64,000 nt of DNA, from assembly GCF_000227135.1 (NCBI RefSeq), contig NC_018263.1, positions 1,827,367 to 1,891,366 of the forward strand, written 5' to 3'. Shown piece after piece: positions 57,116-64,000 of the stretch (its first letter is position 1; each line of letters begins with the position of its first letter). The stretch is from Leishmania donovani. Lineage: Eukaryota > Euglenozoa > Kinetoplastea > Trypanosomatida > Trypanosomatidae. Position numbers and translations under genes: made by a program. Under the pieces are notes generated by a model, which was not told where the DNA came from, made no database searches, and was given only the letters and a program-made list of their open reading frames with translations.

Positions 57116-58651
57116 ATGCCCCCGCTAGCGCCGAGGCGAAGGCGGAGGACGAGTGAGCTGAAGTTCCGCCACACGAAGCGGCGTCGAGTATCTGGGGCAC
57201 TGGTGAAGCGAGGCATCGAGAAAGAGTTCGACCGCACACTGCCCTTTTGGCGGTGCTTTATCGATCTTCGGCTCACCACTGGACGCGTGCCGGAGGTAGT
57301 GACGCGACACACGCAGGTGCTGTGCCGCATTCCTTGTAAGGTCTTCAAGCGTGTTGATGTGGTGTGGGCACGCACCACTGTGCAACTGAGACCTGTGCAT
57401 GCGCCGACGTGGCAGGAGCGCAAAAACGGGCCGCGGCCGCCACGCGCGAGCTACCCGGTGCCGGCGAAAGCAGCCGCAGAGCGTGCCGTGGCACAAGCTA
57501 GAGCAACCACTGGGACGCCCCCGTCAGGCACCGACGGCGATAGGGCGCTTCGCGTGTACACGATTGACACGGTTCACTTTGTCCATGAGGACGCCTACAA
57601 GAGAGGGAGGGGTAGCGATCATAGCTTTCATGTGCAATCGGTGGTGTTACGCGACGCACCGCACATTCTGCAATGTGTCGGCGGCTCTATGGTGTCCTTT
57701 TCCTTGATCATCTACACGTCCCTGCGCCTCGCGCACGCGTGCGACGCGCGAAAGTGCACGCCCCAGCAACTAGGTCGTCAGCTTGAGGCTGTCATGACTG
57801 CCTACGACGAGAGCAGCTCCACCATGGCAACCGAATCAACGAGCCAGCGCGCAAACAACACCTCCTCTGCCGCCGTTGCAACGGGCACAGGGCACGGTGG
57901 AGGCGCCGCTCAGCAAGTCCACTCTACCACCCAGCCCGGAAGGGCATCTCTTGCCCACGACGGCGATTTCAAGAGCAGCTCTGAAATCGCTGCCTTTTCG
58001 GTACTACAGGCGTGGTGTCCGCCTCCGACAGTGCGTGTGCTCATTCTCGGCATGGGCGGCAACAGCATGGCTCACGCGTTGCGCGTCGTCCTCGGCGCAG
58101 ACGCACTCATCGAGGTCGTTGAGGTGGAGCCGGCGGTTGTTGCGTCTTGCATGCAAATGGGCACGCTTCACGACTCTGACACCAAAACGAAGGTGCACTT
58201 GCAAGATGCAGACCAGTGCCTTGCAAACCTTCCACCCACCGCGTACGACTTCATTTACATGGACATCTTCGAGCCAATGCAAGCGACTATGCGCAACCTG
58301 CACCCGTGGGTGCTGGCAACACGCACACTTCTCAAGCCAGGCGGTCTCTTGGTGATGAACGACCATCATCTGCCCTCTGCTGCGGGTGTGGCACCGTACG
58401 CGAAGGTCTTCGGTGAAGGGAATGTGCAGGCGGTGAACCTGCGTGGGTGGAGCGAGAGCATCGTTGTTTGCGTCGCGCCAGGCGATGCATCGACGGACAA
58501 GTACTCACTGAACGTTTCCAAGACACATGCAGACATCGCATTCAACATTTACGAGACGCTTGTACCCGGGTGGCTGCCTCACCTTTCGTGGTTGGTGAAG
58601 GCGAAGACGTATCGACACGAAGGCGTTCGCTGCCGTCTGTGGACGTCGTGA
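57116..58651 (+). CDS. Spermidine-synthase-like class I methyltransferase-fold protein
   Basis: 511 aa. The C-terminal 215 residues form a Rossmann-like SAM-binding domain. Motif I is VLILGMGGNSMA (about 308), followed by an acidic VEVEP at the end of strand 2 (about 333-337), a DADQC segment for strand 3, YDFIYMDIFEP (about 377) for strand 4, and LLKPGGLLVMND. The layout is closest to spermidine-synthase-like methyltransferases (as in the METTL13 C-terminal half), which act on protein or small-molecule amines. The N-terminal 290 residues are basic (PRRRRR and KRRRV near the start, a possible nuclear or nucleolar signal) and hold a WRCFIDLRLTTGRVP region of unknown type. Residues 235-290 are low-complexity. 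The substrate is unknown. The first ATG is used; the 113 upstream in-frame codons have no ATG. Confidence 0.8.
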   Translation: MPPLAPRRRRRTSELKFRHTKRRRVSGALVKRGIEKEFDRTLPFWRCFIDLRLTTGRVPEVVTRHTQVLCRIPCKVFKRVDVVWARTTVQLRPVHAPTWQERKNGPRPPRASYPVPAKAAAERAVAQARATTGTPPSGTDGDRALRVYTIDTVHFVHEDAYKRGRGSDHSFHVQSVVLRDAPHILQCVGGSMVSFSLIIYTSLRLAHACDARKCTPQQLGRQLEAVMTAYDESSSTMATESTSQRANNTSSAAVATGTGHGGGAAQQVHSTTQPGRASLAHDGDFKSSSEIAAFSVLQAWCPPPTVRVLILGMGGNSMAHALRVVLGADALIEVVEVEPAVVASCMQMGTLHDSDTKTKVHLQDADQCLANLPPTAYDFIYMDIFEPMQATMRNLHPWVLATRTLLKPGGLLVMNDHHLPSAAGVAPYAKVFGEGNVQAVNLRGWSESIVVCVAPGDASTDKYSLNVSKTHADIAFNIYETLVPGWLPHLSWLVKAKTYRHEGVRCRLWTS

Positions 58652-59653
58652 CAGAAATGGATCTCGGGAACGCATGAGGAGGGGTGTTGTCTGACACATC
58701 ATCGTCGTTTTTTTTTGTGTGTGTGCATGTGTATGCTTTTATCATGGGCTGTGGTCACCCAAACGTCGCAGTTGTGTATCACGGTGCTCCGGCGGCTGAG
58801 CATATTAGTTGCCACATCTACAAACAAAAGCACACACGCAACAAAACACATGAGGAGGTGGCTGGCTCGGTGCTGGCGTCGAATCTTACTGAAAGCGCCG
58901 CGGCACGCAGTCATGGCAGTGCTGAAACCGCCTCGACGCCTTGGAACCAGATAGATGAGCAACGAGAGCTTTCCAGTCTGTCAAATAGGAAACAGCAGGA
59001 GGGGTACGCGTGCTCATCGCGCTGTTGCGGCTCTCTCAGCTTCACGAAGCCCTTCTGGCGGCCTAAGAAGGTGCGCGCGGGTTTGGACGTGCACGCGCTT
59101 CCTCTAGGGCTGGCAGAGAGGAAGAGGCTGGACCCTTTTCCTCTGCAGTGGATAGCGCGGCGACGCCCATTGCTTTCCGTAGATGGGATTCCAGTATGTT
59201 CGTGCCACAATGTCCCTAGCGACAGTGCCATACCCTCCACGGCCTCTATCTTTGTTACTCGCACTGTCCTCCCTGTGTTTCCCGGTGACTCCACGATGGC
59301 AAACGACGCTGTGGGTCGCTCGACACGTGATTTCCGAGTCAGTTACCGAGAAGGTGCGAAAACGGCGTGCAAGCACCGGCCCCCTACCTTCGCGACTACC
59401 ACCCCCACCCTACCCGCTCTCTCTCTCTCTCTCGCTGCTCGCAAGCAGAAGCACACACACACTTGCCTGCCATCATATTTGCTCGGGTAATGAGCGCGGA
59501 GAGTGACACCGCCGCTGCTTTCTTCTCTTTCTTTTCGGTCTCTTGCTGAGCGCCCCTCTCCTGAGCTGGCCTGCGTTGTGGCTTCTTCAGTGTGCCTTCT
59601 CTGCTCGCCCACTTTTCCCTTCACCTTTCCTTCGCTCTTGAGGGTCGCCGAGC
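58652..59653 (+). other. Intergenic region upstream of the PPR gene
   Basis: Contains an unusually long open frame (58744-59490, listed separately), a TC repeat (about 59418-59432) and a T/C-rich tract (59605-59639) ending in AG at 59641-59642, the probable acceptor of the PPR gene, 11 nt before its ATG. Confidence 0.55.
58744..59490 (+). other. Doubtful open reading frame (248 codons)
   Basis: An ATG-initiated frame of 248 codons between two firm genes. It would begin MGCGHPN, a sequence resembling an N-myristoylation/palmitoylation signal. No domain is recognisable. Third-position GC is clearly lower than in neighbouring genes, and the last 30 codons read through the pyrimidine/CA-rich DNA that precedes the PPR gene. 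No good polypyrimidine tract with AG lies between the methyltransferase stop and this ATG. It is more likely non-coding 3' UTR than a gene. Confidence 0.2.
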
Positions 59654-60490
59654 ATGGCTTCCTTATCTGCGGCACGCGTAGCACGCTTCACCTCGCGTTG
59701 GCTGACGGAGGAGCTCAACAGCTTTGCACGGTCAGGTAACTGGGAAGGCGCCCTGCAGATGTTTGAGCACATGCAGCAGTCCAGCCTGGTGCGTCGGAAT
59801 GTGTTCCACTACACAACGGTACTGACGGCGTGCACTCGTGCTGGGCAGATGGACGCCGCCATGATGGTCTTTCGCCAGATGAAGGCAAATCAAGTGAAGC
59901 CGAATGTGTACACGTACACCACCCTGATCAACGGCTGCGCAAATGCCAAGAAGCTCGACTTGGCGCTGCGTATTTTCGCTGAGATGCGACTGGTTGAGGT
60001 CCCACCTAATGTGAAGACGATGACAGCGCTCATCTCCGTCTGCTCACGATGCGGGCAGTGGAAGAAGGGTTTACAGGTGCTGGATCAGTGCGAGGAGTTC
60101 TTTATTGCACCGAATGCACTCACCTACACGGCAGCCATGGACGGCTGCCGTCGGGCCGGGGTGTGCACACCGGCGATAGCGTTGCTGGAAGCAAGAATGA
60201 CGGATCCCAGCCAGGTACGGCCAAATGAAGTGACTTACAACACCGTTCTTGGCGCCTGTGCGGCTGCCAAGGATCACAAGGCTGCATTGCGGGTATACGC
60301 GCGTATGACGGCAGACGGCTATGAGCCGATAGAGTACACACGCGAGTTGCTCAGGGAGGTCTTTCGCGGAACATCCCTCGACGGCCTTGCTGACAACTTG
60401 ACGGTGCGCGTAAAGACGTCCAAGTGGGAGGCGTACGTGCCGGACTCGGATCCGGCCACAGCATTGCGAGCCGCCCAGGAAGGCGGCTGA
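59654..60490 (+). CDS. KPAF4: PPR protein, KPAF4-like mitochondrial poly(A)-binding factor
   Basis: 278 aa. A basic, acid-free N terminus (1-17) suggests kinetoplast import. Five PPR motifs in register follow (49-83, 84-118, 119-153, 154-190, 191-225), with a more divergent one before them (about 14-48). By the PPR code, four successive motifs have Thr at position 5 and Asn at position 35 (as in NVYTYTT and the following N), the T/N pair that specifies adenine. The fifth has Asn at 5. The predicted target is therefore an A-tract. In T. brucei the short PPR protein KPAF4 binds A-tails of mitochondrial mRNAs and protects them from degradation and premature uridylation. Size, repeat number and code fit that protein; the name rests on this, not on a sequence comparison. 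The start lies 11 nt after a good acceptor. Confidence 0.85.
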   Translation: MASLSAARVARFTSRWLTEELNSFARSGNWEGALQMFEHMQQSSLVRRNVFHYTTVLTACTRAGQMDAAMMVFRQMKANQVKPNVYTYTTLINGCANAKKLDLALRIFAEMRLVEVPPNVKTMTALISVCSRCGQWKKGLQVLDQCEEFFIAPNALTYTAAMDGCRRAGVCTPAIALLEARMTDPSQVRPNEVTYNTVLGACAAAKDHKAALRVYARMTADGYEPIEYTRELLREVFRGTSLDGLADNLTVRVKTSKWEAYVPDSDPATALRAAQEGG

Positions 60491-61260
60491 GGGAAACAAA
60501 TTAGGATCGCATCGGTGAATGTTTCTCTCTCGTATGTGTGCATCCGCTTTCACAGAATGTTTTCTCCTCTCCTCTCCCCCACTCTCCTCCTACGTGGTGC
60601 TCATGAAGGTGCGCTGCGAGCGCAGATTGCTGCTGTGGTGCGTGGGTGCGTGCTTTTGTGTTGCTGTGTTCGTGCGGTTGCTTGACGGTCTCTTTGCGTC
60701 TCGTTCTTGTGTGCGTGTGCGTGCAGAAGCCGGACTTGTTTGCTCTCTAATCAAGGCCAAATCGAAGAAAACGAGGAACGGCTGTGAAGGCATCCACCTT
60801 GGCTGATTTCCTTTGCCCTGTGGCTTTCGGTCGCTGTGTACGCTCCGTCCAGTGCAAGCAATCACCTTCGGTGCGCTGCACGACACCCCGTATGAGCTCG
60901 CGCTTTTCGCAAAAATATGTATGTATATATATATATTACTAGGAGTCTCACCCTTTTGTACCTCCCCTCCATTTTTCCCGTCTTTCTCAACGAACCAGCT
61001 ACTCGGTGAAGTCTGTGTTGCCACCGCAGACTAAGTCGGTGAACAGCGTCTCATCTTTCTTCCTGTGCTGCGCTACACACGAAAGCGTCGACAGTCTTTG
61101 ACCTGGTCAAGGGCGAGGCCACGGGTTCGCCCTGTGTGTCCACTTTCAAAACGAGTCCAACTCAGTGGGCAGGTGTTCGGCCACCTATCTTTCTTGCGTA
61201 CACGAAAGCGCAAAAAAAGACAAAAAAGGAAAAGCCACAACAGCAGACGGACGCACAGGG
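60491..61260 (+). other. Intergenic region between the PPR gene and PRL1
   Basis: No gene recognised. Contains a TA repeat (60921-60937) and pyrimidine patches. AG at 61207-61208 or an earlier AG could serve as acceptor for PRL1. Confidence 0.5.
60921..60937 (+). repeat. TA-rich dinucleotide repeat
   Basis: Seven to eight TA units, preceded by two ATGT units, in the region upstream of PRL1. Confidence 0.75.
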
Positions 61261-62790
61261 ATGAATCAGACAAGTATGGAGGAGCTCCTCGCTGCCAACG
61301 CGGATGCCGCCCAGGAACTCCGCGGCGTTGCCGTGCTGGATGTGCCTGCCTTCGACCCTGATGGGCCTCCTCGGACGTTCATCAGCAACAGAAGTAGCAG
61401 CAGTGCGATGATGTCCGAGGCGATGCGACGACGCGCGAACGTGTTGTGGCGAGCCCTGTACCCGCGTACTGCGCCACCCACCACCGCCGCCGTCGCGACG
61501 TCCTCCAAGAACGGCGTCGGAGCAGATGCCGCTACGCAGACCGATCCTCCCTGCCACGATGTAGTGCGTCAAGGTATCGTGACCGTGGTTAGCAACACGT
61601 CGGGTGAAGCGACCAGCAAGCCTTCTGCGTCAGCGAGCAGCGGCATGCTGACGCATAAGCGGGCTCGCGACGGTGACGACATTGTCTCGGTGAATCCGGA
61701 GCAGCTAAAGGCCCGCAGCGCTCTTGTGGTGTCGAAGGCCGCCGCGGAGGAGGCGGAGGCGCGGAAGTACTCTCCCCCGCCAAAGTGGAGGCTCGCAAAG
61801 GTGCTTGTGGGCCATCAAGGCTGGGTCTGGGCGACGGCTGTAGAGCCTGGCAACAAGTGGTTTGCGACCGGCAGCTTTGATGCCATTATCAAGGTATGGG
61901 ATCTCGAAACAGGGGTGCTCAAGATGAACTTGACGGGGCACAAGGAGGCCGTTCGGTCTATCTCGCTCAGTAAGGTGTCTCCGTACATGTTCAGCGGCAG
62001 CGACGACCACTCCGTAAAGTGCTGGGATCTCGAGCGCAACGAAGTGGTGCGCGAGTTCTTTGGACACAAGAGCGCAGTGCACTGCGTTGCAGCTCATCCA
62101 TCATTGGATGTGGTCATTAGTGGCGGCCGCGACAAGACGGTGCGCGTCTTTGACCTGCGCTCGCGGGCCGTCGTGCACACGATGTTGGGACACACGGACA
62201 GCGTGATGTCGCTGGTGGTGCAGCAGGAGGAGCCTCAGGTGATCTCCGGTGGTAGCGACGGGTTCATCTACCTATGGGATTTGGCGTCTGGCAAACCGCT
62301 TCAGCGGCTCACGCGTCACAAGAAGCCGGTACGTGGACTGGCCTTCACCGCCGCCGGCGACGCGCTCGTGTCGTGTGGTGCCGACGAGGTGCGTGTATGG
62401 AAGCTGCCATCAGGCCACTTTGTCACGAACGCCAGCACGCGCGTCCTTGATGGCCACAAAAGCAGGCCTGCTACAAGCGCATCCGCCGGTGGCGCTGACG
62501 AGGTGGGGGAGTACTCGTACCGGTGGAGCTGCTGTGCAGTGAGCCCACGCAATGTCTTGGCAGTCGGCAGTCAAGATGGCGAGTTGGCGTTTTATGATTG
62601 GAACATTCCGCAACCGAGGCGGGTGGCGGGGCGGCACTACGCGCCGTATCAGTGGGCGAAAACAAAGTCGCTGCCAGGGACGCTGCATGGTGAGGGCGGC
62701 ATCAATGCCCTCACCTACGACGTCTCGGGCACTCGCCTCATCACGGCAGAGAGCGACAAGAGCGTGAAGATATGGCGGATGCGCGACTAA
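61261..62790 (+). CDS. PRL1: PRL1/PLRG1/Prp46-like WD40 splicing factor
   Basis: 509 aa. PRL1 (PLRG1, yeast Prp46) belongs to the NineTeen-complex-associated group of the active spliceosome; in trypanosomatids it would serve trans-splicing and the rare cis-introns. A 175-residue N-terminal part is followed by a seven-bladed propeller (about 177-508). Blocks match PRL1 in order: KVLVGHQGWVWATAVEPGNK, FATGSFDAIIKVWDLETGVL, LTGHKEAVRSISLSKVSPYM, SDDHSVKCWDLERNEVVREF, then GHKSAVHCVAAHPSLDVVIS and GGRDKTVRVFDLRSRAVV, ending with an LITAESDKSVKIW strand. The GWV and HPSLDVVISGGRDKTVRVFD pattern separates PRL1 from other WD40 proteins. A short Ser/Ala-rich insertion occurs near residue 400. The frame is open from 61165 only via GTG, so the first ATG is used. 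Confidence 0.9.
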   Translation: MNQTSMEELLAANADAAQELRGVAVLDVPAFDPDGPPRTFISNRSSSSAMMSEAMRRRANVLWRALYPRTAPPTTAAVATSSKNGVGADAATQTDPPCHDVVRQGIVTVVSNTSGEATSKPSASASSGMLTHKRARDGDDIVSVNPEQLKARSALVVSKAAAEEAEARKYSPPPKWRLAKVLVGHQGWVWATAVEPGNKWFATGSFDAIIKVWDLETGVLKMNLTGHKEAVRSISLSKVSPYMFSGSDDHSVKCWDLERNEVVREFFGHKSAVHCVAAHPSLDVVISGGRDKTVRVFDLRSRAVVHTMLGHTDSVMSLVVQQEEPQVISGGSDGFIYLWDLASGKPLQRLTRHKKPVRGLAFTAAGDALVSCGADEVRVWKLPSGHFVTNASTRVLDGHKSRPATSASAGGADEVGEYSYRWSCCAVSPRNVLAVGSQDGELAFYDWNIPQPRRVAGRHYAPYQWAKTKSLPGTLHGEGGINALTYDVSGTRLITAESDKSVKIWRMRD

Positions 62791-63477
62791 AATGAGACAC
62801 CATGTGCGTGCGCGCGCGCGCATGCGTCTGTGAAGCTGTTGTCCATCTGCGCTTCTGTTTGTTGCCTGTGCAAACGCGGGCAGTGCCATGGTGCCAGCTC
62901 CGGAAGCGAAAAGTCGTGCTGATCGTAGTAGGTCGTCTCTTAACAGCAGAGGCGACTCCCAGGCTTCTCCTCTCCCACACAAAACGCACACAAGTGCGAA
63001 ACAATACCAAAAGACGTGCGTCAGCTCCAAAAAGATGGCGCGGAAGGAAGGTAGCTTCTTGCGTTGTTGTTGATCACCCTCTACAGCAGCGCCGTCGTTC
63101 GCGAGCCTCTGCGGGAGTGATGGCGCCCCTTGTGTTGGACGACGCGAGAGAAAACAAAACGGGAGAGGTGACACTACCTTCCTGTGCCTGCACACATGCG
63201 TGCTAGTGCCATGTTCTTGTCGGAGGAGGGGGGGCCGCATCCTCCTCGTATGTGGGTGCTCTTCTTCTCACACTCCAACCCCCTTTTTCCCCCTCTCCGA
63301 CTCTATACATATGTCTGTGCTTGTGGGCTATTTTGTTTCCCCGCGCCGTCTCTGTGATTCTTGTGCCTCCCGAGTCCGGTCTCGGCCTGTGAAAAATCAA
63401 AACGACACGGGAAAGCCAGAGACACTTTCGGTCTGCTTTTTCTTCTCTTGTCGCCTTATCGTCCTTCCGAGCTTCAG
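62791..63477 (+). other. Intergenic region upstream of the GTPase gene
   Basis: No gene recognised. A CG-rich purine/pyrimidine-alternating patch follows the PRL1 stop (62804-62825). The T/C-rich tract 63433-63472 ends in an AG directly abutting the next ATG (AG 63476-63477). If that AG is used, the leader would have no native nucleotides, so an upstream AG is perhaps more likely. Confidence 0.5.
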
Positions 63478-64000
63478 ATGACGTCAGGCTACTGTAGCTA
63501 CGCCAGTGCTTCAGGCAGCGGTCATGAACGTGTCACGCGCATTCTCGTCGTTGGCGAGGCAAGCGTCGGCAAGACGCTGCTCATCCGGCGCCTGTGCGAC
63601 CACATTTTCGGCGACACTTCCATTACGAGCACCGATGAAGTGTCAGCCCCCGAGAGCCCATATCAATCACAGAGTGCAGTGGCCGATGACGACCTCGGCC
63701 CCAAGTGGGGGCCGACGGTGGGGATTGCTGTGGATGCTCTGAAGCGTACCACGACGGTGCTTGACGATACCGTCACCATCCCGAATGTAGCCATGTCTAC
63801 ACCGTACGATACAGCCGCTATGACGAGGTACACGGCGCCGCCGTCCAACTTCCACTCTGGCGAGAACGGCAACTACCCAAGCTGCTCTGTCTACGGCACC
63901 CCCTGCTCGACCAGCGGCTACGGAGGATCAAACAGCGTGCTCCAGTATCGGGGGCAGGGCTTCGTCGGCTCGAACACCTCCTTCGCCCTGCCGCATCTGG
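63478..64000 (+). CDS. Small GTPase, RABL3-like, 5' part (runs off the window)
   Basis: The first 174 residues are visible and the frame is open at the window edge. The G1 motif VVGEASVGKT lies at about 26-35 in RILVVGEASVGKTLLIRRLC, matching the LVLGDSGVGKSSLVHLLC type of RABL3. After an acidic spacer (about 55-80) comes W-G-P-T-V-G (about 81-86) followed by IAVDAL, which resembles the WTVGCSVDVR switch I of RABL3 and supplies the conserved Thr of G2. From about residue 95 the sequence is low-complexity (Ser, Thr, Tyr, Gly); the DxxG, NKxD and SAK motifs must lie beyond the window, after a long insertion. RABL3-type GTPases are linked to ciliary or secretory trafficking elsewhere. The exact subfamily is uncertain. 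Confidence 0.72.
   Translation, partial: MTSGYCSYASASGSGHERVTRILVVGEASVGKTLLIRRLCDHIFGDTSITSTDEVSAPESPYQSQSAVADDDLGPKWGPTVGIAVDALKRTTTVLDDTVTIPNVAMSTPYDTAAMTRYTAPPSNFHSGENGNYPSCSVYGTPCSTSGYGGSNSVLQYRGQGFVGSNTSFALPHL

Noticed and set aside
1..64000. tRNA, rRNA, snRNA or spliced-leader genes
   Set aside because: I scanned by eye for tRNA B-box-like GTTCRANNC contexts with matching A boxes and for conserved rRNA cores and found none. A covariance-model search would be needed to exclude small snoRNAs.

Overview
The window looks like part of a nuclear chromosome of a trypanosomatid, most likely Leishmania or a close relative. The evidence is as follows. All recognisable genes are intronless and lie on the + strand. 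They are GC-rich at third codon positions. They are separated by 0.7-3.7 kb of AT/pyrimidine-rich, microsatellite-laden DNA. Most start codons are preceded by a polypyrimidine tract and an AG, which is the signature of spliced-leader trans-splicing. Two near-identical copies of a roughly 560-bp retroposon-like repeat (SIDER type) sit between genes. I see no strand switch, so the whole window reads as one polycistronic transcription unit. Pol II promoters and terminators are not expected per gene and none are called. Many of the longest open frames begin at GTG or TTG; I moved these starts to the first in-frame ATG.

Left part (1-16 kb): the 3' end of an MRT4-type ribosome assembly factor, a VPS9-domain Rab5 exchange factor, a small coiled-coil protein, a minimal soluble cytochrome b5, a gene-poor 3.7-kb stretch, and a 1828-aa multispanning membrane protein with a very long disordered tail.

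Middle (17-44 kb): an epoxide-hydrolase-like alpha/beta hydrolase split by long insertions, a first SIDER-like copy beside a 586-bp assembly gap, a WDR55/Jip5 ribosome biogenesis protein, a small cysteine-rich zinc-binding protein, a large methionine-synthase-reductase-like flavoprotein with four flavodoxin-like modules, a TBC1D31 homologue (WD40 plus TBC plus coiled coil), a possible small membrane protein, a 1401-aa protein with a possible CAMSAP-type CH domain, and the GPI-anchor enzyme subunit PIG-P.

Right part (44-64 kb): two consecutive helical-repeat proteins with mitochondrial-looking N termini, a DUF1749 alpha/beta hydrolase that seems to lack its nucleophile, the second SIDER-like copy (interrupted by an 81-bp gap), a cytoskeletal-looking protein with five F-x-P motifs, a spermidine-synthase-like methyltransferase, a PPR protein whose repeat code predicts poly(A) binding (KPAF4-like), the splicing factor PRL1/PLRG1, and the 5' end of a RABL3-like GTPase. 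The helical-repeat proteins and the PPR protein suggest a loose neighbourhood of kinetoplast RNA-processing factors. In trypanosomatids, neighbours share a primary transcript but are not functional operons.
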